Below the pieces are notes generated by a model. It saw only the letters and a list, made by a program, of their open reading frames with translations. It did no database searches and was not told where the DNA came from. Of a stretch of DNA of 64,000 nt, positions 45,731-55,177 are shown one piece after another. The position numbers and the translations under genes are program-made. The first letter of the stretch is position 1. The number at the start of each line of letters is the position of its first letter. The stretch is from Actinopolyspora xinjiangensis (lineage in GTDB: Bacteria; Actinomycetota; Actinomycetes; Mycobacteriales; Pseudonocardiaceae): positions 22,694-86,693 of the forward strand of contig NZ_FNJR01000018.1 of the NCBI RefSeq assembly GCF_900104475.1, read 5' to 3'.

Positions 45731-46212
45731 TCGGGGTTGGTCGGGTATCCGGGTTTCGGCCGGTTCGGTCGCGGGTGAAGTCGCCCTCGGCCGCTCGGGG
45801 CCGCGCCACGAGCGCGGATCGACGCTTTCTCGGCCGTCCAGAATCGTTCACGGCGAGTTCCGCCTCGACAACGTGCTCGGTTCCACAGGCGTGCGGGACG
45901 GCACGTGGTGGGCGGGCCGCCCTCACGGACTCGTCCGCTTCCGTGGACACCTGTGCCACCGCGGTATCGTAGATGGTCGATGATGCTGGGGACGTGATGT
46001 CCCCTCGCTTTCCCTCCCGTGTCCACGGGCACCGAGGGTGAGGAGAAGCTCGTCGCTCACGTGAGCGACCCACCTCCCCGCACCCGATGCGGAATCCGAG
46101 CGGGACGGGAACTTCGTCCGTGGGAAACGTGGGGCACGAAGCAGTCGAACCCGCCGGGTGAACTCGGGGCCCGTGAGTCGCTCGTGCCTCGGCGTCGGCG
46201 TCGAGAGACCCC
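45731..46212. promoter_or_regulatory. Intergenic region upstream of the TetR gene, with a palindrome
   Basis: It contains the TetR promoter region (AT-rich at about 45675-45730 into the gene start) and, at 46052-46069, the perfect 18-base palindrome GTCGCTCACGTGAGCGAC. The palindrome lies about 145 bases downstream of the flavoprotein gene and 320 bases upstream of the TetR gene. It could be an operator or the stem of a terminator; the centre CACGTG has no loop, favouring protein binding. Confidence 0.5.
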
Positions 46213-47526
46213 TCAGCGCCGCTGACTGAAGCGGTCCGAGATCCGGTCGGTCGCCCACGCGGCCCGCAAGATCGGGGTGCTGAGGGCGGATGAGGGCAGG
46301 TGTGGTGGACGCGGGCGCCATACCGTGCGCAGATCCTCGTGGAGCTCGTCGCCGGCGAGCCGGTCGGCCAACAGTGTGCCGAGGTAGGGCGACTGGGCGA
46401 GACCGTGCCCGTTGCAGCTGACGGCGTAGAAGACGTTCTTCGCGACTTCCCCGGCGACCGGGAGGAACGACGTCACCGCGACCCATCCGCCCCACGCCCG
46501 CTGCGGTGCGACGTAGCGCAGCGACGGGAACCGCTCGTGGAAGCCGCGGACGAGATCCTCCACCACGGCACGGTCCGGCTCGCGGGCACCCAGTGTCCTC
46601 GGTGCCGCCTGGAGCTGTCGGGTACCGAACAGGATCGTGCCGCGGGCGGTGCGCCGGTAGTTCTCAAGAATCGTGTGTGGCGTGATGATGCCGGTACGAC
46701 TCGTCCAGCCGATCGCTGCCAACCGGTCGGGATCGACCGGTTCGGTCTCGACCACGCTGGTCCATACGGGAGTGATCCCACCCGGTGCGATCGCGAGGTC
46801 TCGGGAGTGGGCGTTGGTGGCGAGCACGACCCGTTCGGCGTGGACGCGGCCGCCGGGAACATCGAGCACAACTCCCGTGTCTTCGGGCTCGACGGCTCGC
46901 ACCGCCGTCCGCTCGAACACCTTCGCTCCTGACGCCAGCAGCGTGTCGCGAAATCCGAACGCGAGCTTGCCCGGGTTCAGCAGGCCCCCGCCACGCTCGA
47001 AGACACCACCCAGGAAGGTCTCCGGAAGGCCGAAGTCACGGCCGTCGACGAACTCCACATCCGCCCCCGCGTCGCGGAGGATCCGCATGCTCTTCCTCAA
47101 CTGTTTGAGCTGTCCGGTGGAGACGGCGGCGTTGACGTTGCCGGTGGGGTCGTACTCGCAGTCGATGCCGAGTCGCTCGATCAATCTCTCGGTGAAGCGT
47201 GCCGAGTTCTCGGCATAGCGAGTGAGATCTCGGAGTTGGCTCCGGTACAGCAGGCGAAGCAGCTGCGGATCACCGGCCAGCGCGTTCGACAGGTAGCCGG
47301 CGTTGCGTGAGCTGGCACCCCAGCCGCAGTACCCGGCTTCGAGCAGGACCACATCGGCTCCGCGTTCGGCCAGCCGCAGTGCCGATGCCATTCCGGCAAG
47401 GCCACCGCCGACGACGGCGACATCGCACTGGACCTCCCCTCCGAGCGCTGGCGCGAAATCGGTGGGCCGCTCGCACCACCCGGTGCACGTCGAGTAGCTC
47501 ACACTGTCGGTTGTCCTCGTTGGCAT
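46213..47526 (-). CDS. D-amino-acid-oxidase-type FAD oxidoreductase
   Basis: A 437-residue FAD-dependent oxidoreductase of the DAO/glycine oxidase/PuuB group. The N-terminus has CDVAVVGGGLAGMASALRLA (residues about 35-54), then VVLLEAGYCGWGASSRNAG, the family's GASxRNxG flavin-contacting loop. The C-terminus has VFYAVSCNGHGLAQSP, close to the GxxGxG-type closing flavin motif. These enzymes oxidise amines or amino acids such as gamma-glutamylputrescine or sarcosine. It stands alone on the minus strand. Substrate unknown. Confidence 0.85.
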   Translation of the reverse strand: MPTRTTDSVSYSTCTGWCERPTDFAPALGGEVQCDVAVVGGGLAGMASALRLAERGADVVLLEAGYCGWGASSRNAGYLSNALAGDPQLLRLLYRSQLRDLTRYAENSARFTERLIERLGIDCEYDPTGNVNAAVSTGQLKQLRKSMRILRDAGADVEFVDGRDFGLPETFLGGVFERGGGLLNPGKLAFGFRDTLLASGAKVFERTAVRAVEPEDTGVVLDVPGGRVHAERVVLATNAHSRDLAIAPGGITPVWTSVVETEPVDPDRLAAIGWTSRTGIITPHTILENYRRTARGTILFGTRQLQAAPRTLGAREPDRAVVEDLVRGFHERFPSLRYVAPQRAWGGWVAVTSFLPVAGEVAKNVFYAVSCNGHGLAQSPYLGTLLADRLAGDELHEDLRTVWRPRPPHLPSSALSTPILRAAWATDRISDRFSQRR

Positions 47527-48290
47527 GGTTGTCTCCTCTGCTCATGTCCCCACGTGCGAGGGGGGCGAACGGGGTATCGGGACGAGATTCGGTTCGGGTG
47601 GTGTTTGGGCAGGCCCACGTGTCGGAGCTGTTCGCGCTTGGAGGGACGACTCGCCGTCCAGCTGCCGTGTAAGCGCGCGGGAACGCGAACAGCGCCCCGG
47701 TTGCCTCGCCGATGTCGAGGCGAGCTCAGAGTCCAGGAGTGAGCGCAGCGGCACCCCATCGCTGGCGGCGGCGATCAACGTCGCCAGTGCGGGTGGTGAG
47801 CCCGTGACATCGGCGCCCGGGCAGCTGTTCGGCGTGCGACAGCCGCGCGAGCGGGTGAGGTCACCGGCACGGCGGATGGCCCGGCACCTGTGCCGAAACC
47901 TCGGGCTGCTCGGGAAGGAGCTTCGCGTGCCGCTTCGTCCTGCTCCGGGGTTCGCTTGCCGGATCGGGTGGGGGCGGCGCTTCTTCGTCGTGACCAACCG
48001 GGCGGCGACTCCCCGCTCCCCGGCGCACCGCAGCGCGTTTGGTCTCGTCGCGGTCACGGCCAGGGCAGCTACGAGAGTCACGGGACCGTTGTTCGCGTCG
48101 CTGATCCGTGCGGCCGGTCGGTGACCGACGGGTGAACCGGTATGGCAACCGGTGCCGCGGCCAATCGGGGCGAGGAGATGTCGGTGTCGAGGAGGTCGGC
48201 GGTGAGAGGGTCCGCCACCACCTGCGCGGCGGACCCGTCACCGCGGGCGCCGGTCCGGGCGGCGGGAACCCGGAGTACGAAGTCGACCTG
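47527..48290. other. Gap, no convincing gene
   Basis: About 760 bases. Open frames exist but have no family-like content. The part nearest 48290 probably contains degraded downstream sequence of the MFS remnant listed next. Confidence 0.35.
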
Positions 48291-48424
48291 TGCTGTGGCG
48301 TGATCGCGATGTCCAGCATGGTCGTGTACACGCGCAGGATCAGGATCACCAGTGCTAGGCACTGCTTGGTCGCCACGTGGGTCGAGTGCGCGGTCGTACC
48401 GGGGATCGCGGAATGTTCACTCAT
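48291..48424 (-). pseudogene. DHA2-type MFS exporter, N-terminal remnant
   Basis: An ATG at 48424 overlaps the end of the TetR remnant and begins an exporter-like N-terminus: MSEHSAIPG, then KQCLALVILILRVYTTMLD followed by IAI, matching the first helix of EmrB/QacA-type MFS proteins (LALxxLxLxVFxxxLDxxI). After about 40 residues the similarity ends in random sequence. The gene therefore lost everything after helix 1. Confidence 0.6.
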
Positions 48425-48850
48425 GGTCCGGTGTGGTTCGCGACCGGGGCTCGGCTGTGGGGGAGTCGGGTTGACGTTTCGAGGTCGCGGGCTGCGTGCC
48501 CAGCAGTGCGTGCAGGGCTCGGGTGGCTTCGACGACGTCGAGTTCGGGGTCCAGCAGCGCGTGCAACAGCAGTCCGTCGCAGGTGGCGAGGAGCAGAGTT
48601 GCCAGCGCTGACGGTGCCGGGCCCGTGGCGACGGTGCCGCGGTGCTGCTCGGTGTCGACCAGCTCGGCCAGCGATCGCCGGTATTCGGCCAGCAGAGCGG
48701 AGAGGTGGTGGCGCAGCGCCGGGTCTCGCTCGGACTCGCGCATGGCCTCCAGTAGCACTCCATTGCTCACCACGTCGAACGCGCTCTCGTCGTGCATCCA
48801 GCCCGTGATGAGTGACAGCAGTCCTGCCAGCGTCTCGGTGGTTTCGAGTC
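48417..48850 (-). pseudogene. TetR-family regulator lacking its DNA-binding domain
   Basis: The frame gives about 140 residues resembling a TetR C-terminal ligand domain: TETLAGLLSLITGWMHDESA, SALLAEYRRSLAELVDT and LATLLLATCDGLLLHALLDP. A stop codon at about 48850 precedes it, and the expected helix-turn-helix is absent. The end overlaps the MFS remnant start, the usual layout of a TetR-regulated efflux pair, so both genes decayed together. Confidence 0.7.
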
Positions 48851-48885
48851 GCTAGTCTCGCGGACTTCGAGGCCTCGATGCGCCG

Positions 48886-49191
48886 GTGCCGGGAGTTCGA
48901 CGCGCGGGCACGTCCCACCAGAAGGGGGTGATCGAGGGCGCCGCGGAGTTCCGGCGGCGGCTCGACGCTTTCGTCGGTGTCGTGCGGCGGCGGGAGGAGA
49001 CGTTGCTGGCGTTGCTCAGCGAGCCGCGGACGAGCGAGGAGATCGTCGAGCACAGGCTGGTCTACCGGCCCCACGTCGAAGGACCGCACGTGAGGCCGGT
49101 AGAGCGGAGAACGGCGGTGCGGCATCTGGAGCGGTTGATGACCGAAGGGCGTGTCGCGGAGGTCGAACCGGGCCGGTTTCGTACCACGTAG
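48886..49191 (+). pseudogene. MBL-fold hydrolase C-terminal fragment
   Basis: About 100 residues matching the C-terminal winged-helix of MBL-fold hydrolases: GVIEGAAEFRRRLDAF, RREETLLALLSEPRTSEEIV, EHRLVYRPHVEGPHV and VRHLERLMTEGRVAEVEPGR. The metallo-beta-lactamase domain with its HxHxDH metal site is missing. It abuts the truncated TetR gene head to head, indicating a deletion that joined the two remnants. Confidence 0.65.
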
Positions 49192-50245
49192 ACCAGTACC
49201 GGCTGCATTCCCTGTCCTGCTGGCCGAGCGTGCTGTTGAACGGAATACCCCAGCGAATGGGTGACCGTGTTGGCGTCACCGAAGGCAGTGCCGCCGAGGG
49301 GACACGAGAGCCCGCAGATCGACATCGACGCCCGGCGGACGGGTGGCCTCGGACGCGGGGTGCGGACGAACCACTCGGGCGAGGAAGCGCGATCCGGTTC
49401 GAGGTCCTGCTTGACTACGGAGCCTGCGCCGCGTCCACCTCCTGGATCGGGGAATGGCTCTTCCGGAATCGGACACGGAGCTGCCCCACCGCTGCGAGAC
49501 GCCGTGGGCTCCGCGCTCGCGCGGACGGCGGTGGAGAGTGGGTTGTGCGGTGGTTTGGGGGTTCGACGGTGAAGCCGAGTCCGACGTATCGACGAGGGAG
49601 CGATCACCACAGATACGCGGACAAGGAAAGCAAGGAACGGAGAAAAGGAGCCGAAGCGGCCGACCGAACGCGGACGAGGGGATCGTCGAGCAGCGAACCG
49701 AGAAGTACGTCGGCTGGGTGGCCCGCATGTTCGAACTCGGACCGGCAGCCACCGGTGCCTTCCGGAAAAGTTTGTGGGAGGCACTTTTCGACTCACCCAT
49801 CGGTGTGGGGAGCATTCGCCCGCACGGGCCCCGGTCGCTGCCTGTACCGGCGTGAGCCTCGGCGAGGGGCCGCTCCACCGTTGTCCGTCCGAAACGCTCC
49901 GCTGGTCGACAGGGTGCCAGGGGCGCGGTAAATGTCTCCTGAGCGCCGTCCGGGCCCGATCCACCACCGGTCACGATCGAGCGAGCCACCCGCGTTCCGC
50001 ACCGCACGAGACACGATCTCAACATCATTCGTTTTCGCTCTCGTACGGTGGGTATCGTTGACTCTCTCCTTTCTCGTGTTGCTGTCGTTCCGCTCTCGTG
50101 CCACCCTTCGAAACGAGCGGTTTCCCCATGATGAGCAGTGGCCACACGACAACCTGAATCTATTTCTCATGCTCGTCGCTCGCGACATGATGATGAAAAA
50201 TTATTTTTGAATTGTTTTCGCTGTGAGTGCCAGGAGGTAGACGTC
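49192..50245. other. 1-kb gap at the edge of a lower-GC island
   Basis: No convincing gene. Long frames occur on both strands without domain-like content. From about 50010 the composition becomes less GC-rich, with the promoter of the secreted-protein gene probably between 50160 and 50230 (ATTATTTTTGAATTG stretch). Confidence 0.4.
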
Positions 50246-50911
50246 ATGGACGGCCGAACACGATATCGTGGCAGTGCGCCTCGGAACACATTTCGACGGG
50301 GGTCACGGGGCAGGAAGTCTTTGCTCGCCAGCGCCGTGGTGGTGACTCTGTCGCTGGTGTCGCCGAGCCCGGTTCAAGGACAGCAGGAGATCACCATCAA
50401 CAACGATTTTCGGTCCAATATGGATCAAAATCAGGCCAACGTTGACGCCATGTACGGTGTCGATCTGTGGCGGAACGCCCCTTATGGGAAAGAGGAGAAG
50501 TACCGCGATAAGCGCTATATCGAGACACTCGCCCAAACAAGGGTTACGGGGCCGTGGCCATCCCCCCAGGAGTCTGGTAACTACGATTATTACCTCGCCG
50601 AACGGAACCATAGTACCAACAAGCCTACGGGACAGTATAAGCGCATCTCGTACGGAGGGCCTTTTGAAAATCGAAGTTACACGAACAAGTACAAGAACAA
50701 AAATTGTCCCACGAGACGTGGCTCGCCGTTCGTGATCCCCCAAGGGGTCCGCAACACGCTGCAGGAATACGATGCGCAACTCCGGGGGGCGAACAAAGGA
50801 ACCCGTATGGACAGGCGGCTCGTCCGGGACACGGCGACCGGGAATGTGTTTTATAGTCCCGATCACTACTGCACATTTATTCAAGTCCCCAACAACTTGA
50901 CCCCTCCGTAG
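50246..50911 (+). CDS. Secreted protein of unknown function
   Basis: A 221-residue protein with a signal peptide: basic start (RNTFRRGSRGRKS), hydrophobic stretch LLASAVVVTLSLVSPSPVQG and a cleavage site near residue 45. The mature part is hydrophilic, rich in Asn, Tyr and Arg (VDLWRNAPYGKEEKYRDKRY; NRSYTNKYKNKNC) and has two Cys residues (one in KNCPTRRG, one in DHYCTF) that could pair. The end YSPDHYCTFIQVP is strand-like. The RBS AGGAGG precedes the ATG. Composition is less GC-rich than that of the neighbours. I recognise no family; a toxin-like or enzyme-like role is possible but unsupported. Confidence 0.65.
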   Translation: MDGRTRYRGSAPRNTFRRGSRGRKSLLASAVVVTLSLVSPSPVQGQQEITINNDFRSNMDQNQANVDAMYGVDLWRNAPYGKEEKYRDKRYIETLAQTRVTGPWPSPQESGNYDYYLAERNHSTNKPTGQYKRISYGGPFENRSYTNKYKNKNCPTRRGSPFVIPQGVRNTLQEYDAQLRGANKGTRMDRRLVRDTATGNVFYSPDHYCTFIQVPNNLTPP

Positions 50912-50931
50912 TCGCTATCGCCGTTCCCGGA

Positions 50932-52050
50932 ATGATGGCGTATGTCGCAACGGTTTTCTCAGTGGACACGCGAAACGCGCCATTTTCCACTGTCATCCTC
51001 ATAGTGGGAGTCGTCCGGGAGCCGGGTCTGATCCGTACCGATACCGGGAGTGGTCGAAACGTGACCGGGGAATCGTCCGGTGATACTCGACCAAGTATTC
51101 GAGAACGAGTTAGTGAGGTCCAAAAAACGATCGACGGACTGCTGGAGGGTAGTGACAAGGGATTCAAGGAGGCAGTGGGATCCGGCCTCAAGGCCGCGCT
51201 CAACACTCTGCTGGGCAACTACGGAGTGAGAGTGTTCGATCAGATCGAAAATTCGGTCACAGTCATCGACGAAGTCATAGTGCGCGTCGACACGTACTTG
51301 TGGAAGTACAATTTTGAAAAGACTGCGCTGACGCAAAAGTGCGAGAACGCGATGTGCTATTGCGTGGTGCTGTCGTACGTGCTCCCCGAGGAAGTGCCGC
51401 TTCCGCTGTGCTACCTCATGGTCGGAAAGATGGTGGAACGAAGAAAAGATCTGAGCGAGCAACAGAAGAAAAATTTGAAAGAGGAACTCAACAAGAAGGT
51501 GGAGGAAGCTCACAAGAAAGGAGGGGAAACGCGGAATCGAATGGTCGATATCGCCGATCTCAACAAAAAGATTGCCTACCCGGAAGCACTCGCCGTCGGA
51601 TCAACGGGCAACCTGTTCGTCATCGACAGTGGTAAAGACGCCGCGGTTTGGAAAAAAACGCCCTCCGCTCAGCTGACCAAGGTTACCGGAGGCGGTACGA
51701 GCGATGAGGACGATATCCCGGCCACCCAGGCGCGGCTGTACTATCCGTTCGATGTGAGCGTGGACGGGACCGGCGTGGTGACCGTCGTCGACAGCAACGC
51801 GCAGGCTGATGGTGGGCGATTTCGCCCCGGAGCAGTGTCTGGTGCTGTCGCGGGAGAAGAACGACGTGGTTGCTGGTGGCGGTCGGTCCTGTCGTGCGGC
51901 GAGTGCGGGAGCAACGCGGACAAGAGGGTGCACATGTTTCCCCGGGATGGTCGGGTGCCGAGCTGTCGCGGCGGGACAGCGTTGGCGCATCGACGCTACG
52001 ACCACTTGTGGCACCGGCTGGGCCGGTATCTGCCGTGGGTGGCCACATAG
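50932..52050 (+). CDS. NHL-repeat-like protein, 3' end replaced by integrase debris
   Basis: The first roughly 290 residues look coding: a helical region with IRERVSEVQKTIDGLLEGSD, a Cys-rich hydrophobic segment (ENAMCYCVVLSYVLPEEVPL), a charged coiled-coil-like part (SEQQKKNLKEELNKKVEEAH), then two NHL/beta-propeller-like repeats: YPEALAVGSTGNLFVIDSG and YYPFDVSVDGTGVVTVVDS. A complete propeller would need more repeats. From about 51800 the frame passes into tyrosine-recombinase-like sequence, so the protein is probably truncated and fused. It starts 20 bases after the secreted-protein gene and is likely cotranscribed with it. Confidence 0.55.
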   Translation: MMAYVATVFSVDTRNAPFSTVILIVGVVREPGLIRTDTGSGRNVTGESSGDTRPSIRERVSEVQKTIDGLLEGSDKGFKEAVGSGLKAALNTLLGNYGVRVFDQIENSVTVIDEVIVRVDTYLWKYNFEKTALTQKCENAMCYCVVLSYVLPEEVPLPLCYLMVGKMVERRKDLSEQQKKNLKEELNKKVEEAHKKGGETRNRMVDIADLNKKIAYPEALAVGSTGNLFVIDSGKDAAVWKKTPSAQLTKVTGGGTSDEDDIPATQARLYYPFDVSVDGTGVVTVVDSNAQADGGRFRPGAVSGAVAGEERRGCWWRSVLSCGECGSNADKRVHMFPRDGRVPSCRGGTALAHRRYDHLWHRLGRYLPWVAT

Positions 52051-52240
52051 TGGGTCAGTCCCCACTGGCTGCGGCACATCACCCTGACATGGGTAGAACG
52101 CCACTTCAGCTACGGGTGACCCCGGGCCCTCGCCGGGCACACCGACAGTGCGGGCGAGAACGGGTGACGGCCGTGTACGTGGGCGCGGACTTCCCGAGAT
52201 CGCCACCGCTCCACGCGGCCAACATGTTCAACCCTCCCCT
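51805..52240 (+). pseudogene. Tyrosine recombinase (integrase) relic
   Basis: In the frame of the preceding gene the sequence reads RYDHLWHRLGRYLPWVAT, a TAG at 52048, then SPHWLRHITLTWVERHFSYG, a TGA, then RALAGHTDSAG. This is the C-terminal catalytic core of a phage-type integrase: HxLRH and the GH motif, with interrupting stops. An earlier section is frame-shifted (SPGWSGAELSRRDSVGASTL). It is therefore dead, but shows that an integrative element was once inserted here. Confidence 0.65.
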
Positions 52241-52401
52241 TATCCGGGGCGAGGTCGTTCCGCGAGTTCCTCTGAATGTTTGGCTTCATTCTCTGGTGTG
52301 ATCTGTATGGACCGGAGTTCATCGGCACGACTACTCTCCACGTCGGTGATCGTGCTCACACGGGCACAGTCTGAGGCCGAACCTGTGAGGAGGCGAGCTG
52401 A

Positions 52402-53355
52402 ATGCCGGAAGACGGGACGTCCACGCGTACGGAACAAGCGCGGCATGACGGTAAACCCGAATCCGACAAGCGAATGATTCTTTACTACCAGACGCACTTC
52501 GCCACCAAAGACGAGCAGGAAACGCTCGTTCCTCCGGCGGAACTGGTGCGCAACGATGCCGGAGTGACGGACATCAATCTTGGTGCCATCCATCTCAACA
52601 ACCTGGATGACGATCAGGAGAGGGACAAGCCGCTCACGATCAACGACACTGTTCCGCAAGACCCGAAGCTCCTGCCCATGTGGGACGAGTTGGCGTTGAT
52701 TCGTGAGGAGGTGGATGTCCACGCTTTCGTCGGAGGTGACGCACCGGGAACGTTCATCCGGCTCGAGAACGAGTTTCGACGATACTACCCTCTGCTCAGG
52801 GATTTCGTGGCCCAGTACCGGATGAGCGGTGTCGATCTGGACATCGAGAGGGAAGGAAAGGAGATGAGAGACCCCACCGGAACGGTGCGGAAGGTGATCG
52901 ACGCGCTGCGGGAAGACTTCCCCGAGGACTTCACGATCTCACTGGCCCCGGGGGCGAGCGAGCTGACCCAGGACGAGGGCGGAATGTCGGGTGTTCGGTA
53001 CCGGGAGCTGTACCGGACCCACGGGGCGAAGATCACCAGGTTCCACGCGCAGTTCTACTGCGGCTGGGGTGACATGTCCTCCAAGGACAACTACCTCGAT
53101 GTCGTCGACAAGAGCGGTATACCGGCGGAAAAGATCGTGGCCGGGGTCGTTACCCACAACAAGCACTGCAAGGACTACATCGAACTGAGCAAGCTGCGGG
53201 AGATCGTTCGGGATTTGCGTTGGGAGCGTCCTGAATTCGCCGGTATCTTCGGCTGGGAATACCATCTTGCGGGTGGAAGTGAGAACGATCCGAAGTATGA
53301 GGACGCTCCCTGGAGGTGGGCGAAGGAGATCTCCACGGCCCTACGAGAGGCTTGA
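52402..53355 (+). CDS. GH18-type glycosidase/chitinase-like protein
   Basis: A 317-residue protein with a glycoside hydrolase family 18 barrel. Seen: MILYYQTHFATKDE (strand 1), VTDINLGAIHLNNLDDD (strand 2), GVDLDIERE near residue 149, which fits the DGxDxDxE signature with the catalytic Glu (first Asp replaced by Val/Gly context), and FAGIFGWEYHLAGG at the last strand. It resembles chitinase/endo-N-acetylglucosaminidase-like proteins. No signal peptide is seen, so it may be cytoplasmic or exported otherwise. The ATG follows GGAGGCGAGCTGA. Confidence 0.75.
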   Translation: MPEDGTSTRTEQARHDGKPESDKRMILYYQTHFATKDEQETLVPPAELVRNDAGVTDINLGAIHLNNLDDDQERDKPLTINDTVPQDPKLLPMWDELALIREEVDVHAFVGGDAPGTFIRLENEFRRYYPLLRDFVAQYRMSGVDLDIEREGKEMRDPTGTVRKVIDALREDFPEDFTISLAPGASELTQDEGGMSGVRYRELYRTHGAKITRFHAQFYCGWGDMSSKDNYLDVVDKSGIPAEKIVAGVVTHNKHCKDYIELSKLREIVRDLRWERPEFAGIFGWEYHLAGGSENDPKYEDAPWRWAKEISTALREA

Positions 53356-53592
53356 TCCGCCCGAGTCGCCACTCGCCGGAACCCGTGACTGCTACATCCG
53401 GTTCGGTGCCCGAGATTCCCGGTGCAGCGGCATTCCCGATCTCGCCGACGAGCAAGTCGCGCGGACGAGGCAGCAGAACCGGTTCCGATTCAGCGTGTGA
53501 GCCCCTTTCCGGTTCGTTCCACGGTGGTGCGGGGCGCCGTGTCGCGCCCCGAGCCGTCGGGATGCTCCAGCGTTACAGCCGGGTCAGCACCG

Positions 53593-54339
53593 TCAGTGCG
53601 GGGAGTTCTCGCGGAGCAGTGCGTGCCGTTGCTCGGGAGGGCGGCCGGGGCAGGAGGAGCACTTGTCCTCGCCGGGTGCCCGGTAGAGCAGGCAGCACGA
53701 GGTCCGCTTGGTGAACAGCCGGGAAGTCCCCGAGGGAGAGTCGATCTCGGTGTAGCGCGGTGCGGGCATCGGAGCGTCGATGGCCGCGACCAGTGGTTCG
53801 GCCAGGGCGGTGGCGCTTTCCGGCGTACCTCGTGCACGTCCGGCCCAGAGCAGGCATCCGGCGATGGCGTCGGTCGCGATCGCCCAGAGGGGGCGGTGCC
53901 GGATCCGGGCGGTGGCGGCTACCGAGGTGATGCTCCGTTCGAGGGTCCGCCGCAGTCCTGCGGCCAGGGGTTCCAGAGCTGGGCTGCCGGTGAGCACGTT
54001 CACCGAGGTCACGCCGGACAGCCTGCTGTCCGGGTGCCAGTGCAGCCACAGGTCCTCCAGCCGGGGTGACAGCGCCTCACCGGTGACCACGAACGAGGCC
54101 ACCGATGGTGTGATCAGTCTGGTCGATGTCGAGAACCACCACAGGGTGGCCAGGACACGCGCGTCGTCGGTGTTCCAGATCCGACCACGCAACCGTAGCT
54201 GCTCGCTCATCCAGTCGGGGTCCTCGATGAGGGACGCGGGTACCTGTCCGCAGTTCTCGTCGGTGAGCAGCCGAGCGTGCTCGGCTGGGTCCATTCCGTC
54301 GAGCGTGCGGGTGAGCAGTTGGTTCGCGTGTGTACTCAT
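53593..54339 (-). CDS. FhuF-like (2Fe-2S) protein
   Basis: A 248-residue protein with the C-terminal ferric-siderophore-reductase cluster motif CCLLYRAPGEDKCSSCP (Cys pair, then Cys-x2-Cys), as in FhuF. The rest is helical, as in that family. FhuF-type proteins reduce ferric siderophores to release iron. The ATG at 54339 was chosen because a strong GGAGAG lies nearby. It is 52 bases downstream of the ABC ATPase gene on the same strand, so it is likely the last gene of the transporter operon. An iron link and the B12 riboswitch are hard to reconcile; see findings. Confidence 0.82.
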   Translation of the reverse strand: MSTHANQLLTRTLDGMDPAEHARLLTDENCGQVPASLIEDPDWMSEQLRLRGRIWNTDDARVLATLWWFSTSTRLITPSVASFVVTGEALSPRLEDLWLHWHPDSRLSGVTSVNVLTGSPALEPLAAGLRRTLERSITSVAATARIRHRPLWAIATDAIAGCLLWAGRARGTPESATALAEPLVAAIDAPMPAPRYTEIDSPSGTSRLFTKRTSCCLLYRAPGEDKCSSCPGRPPEQRHALLRENSPH

Positions 54340-54391
54340 GTCTCTCCTGGAGAACAACGGCAGGGGCCGGGCACCCACGGTGACGGGTGAG

Positions 54392-55177
54392 TCAGTTTCC
54401 GAAGAGGACGGTCGGAGCGCCCGTGCGGGGATGGGTGCCGATCTCGGCCCGCACGCCGTACACCTCGGACAGCAGTGATTCGGTGAGCACCTCGGCGGGA
54501 GTTCCGATCGCCGCCACTTCGCCCGCGGCCAGCACGCACATCCTGTCGCAGAACCGGGCGGCCAGGTTGAGGTCGTGCAGCGCCGCGAGGGTCGTCACGT
54601 TCAGCCGCCGCACGAGTGCCAGCACATCGAACTGGTGACGCATGTCCAGGTGATTGGTGGGCTCGTCGAGTACCAGCATTCCCGGCTCCTGCGCGAGTGC
54701 TCGGGCGATGAGCACCCGCTGCTTCTCCCCGCCGGAGAGCTGGTCGAACGAACGGTGGGCCAACTCGGCCATCTCGACCATCTCCAGCGACACCGTCACG
54801 ATCCGCTCGTCGCCGAGGCGGTCCCGGCCGATTCTCCGCCGGTGCGGTGTTCGTCCCATCGCTGCCACGTCGTGGGCGGTCAGCTCGAACTCGGCGGGGA
54901 GCTCCTGCGGCAGGGCCGCCAGTCGTCGTGCCAGTGACCGACGCGGTGTCCGGAAAACGTCCGTGCCGTCGAGGAGAACCCGCCCGTGGGTGGGCCGCAA
55001 CTGACGGTAGGCCGTGCGCAGCAGGGTCGACTTTCCGGCTCCGTTGGGGCCGACCACACCGACCACTTCGCCCGGTGCTGCCGTCAGCGACACGCGCGAG
55101 AGGACTTCACGGTCCCCGGCGGTGTGGGTGACTTCCCTGATGTCCAACTCGGCCGGGTGAACTTCGTGATGGCTCAT
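54392..55177 (-). CDS. ABC transporter ATP-binding protein (BtuD/FecE type)
   Basis: A 261-residue ATPase. Seen: Walker A GPNGAGKSTLLRT (residues about 43-55), signature FDQLSGGEKQRVLIARAL, Walker B MLVLDEPTNHLD and the switch His in LAALHDLNLA. The FecCD-type permease partner and the AAMGRTPHRR region identify the BtuD/FhuC/FecE family. Its ATG overlaps the permease stop (ATGA). It powers uptake of cobalamin or a siderophore across the membrane. Confidence 0.9.
   Translation of the reverse strand: MSHHEVHPAELDIREVTHTAGDREVLSRVSLTAAPGEVVGVVGPNGAGKSTLLRTAYRQLRPTHGRVLLDGTDVFRTPRRSLARRLAALPQELPAEFELTAHDVAAMGRTPHRRRIGRDRLGDERIVTVSLEMVEMAELAHRSFDQLSGGEKQRVLIARALAQEPGMLVLDEPTNHLDMRHQFDVLALVRRLNVTTLAALHDLNLAARFCDRMCVLAAGEVAAIGTPAEVLTESLLSEVYGVRAEIGTHPRTGAPTVLFGN

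Noticed and set aside
47542..48081. Possible 179-residue minus-strand gene
   Set aside because: No ribosome binding site, no domain, and composition typical of non-coding GC-rich DNA.
49062..50145. Two long minus-strand frames
   Set aside because: They overlap each other and the MBL remnant, and have no family-like segments or start signals.
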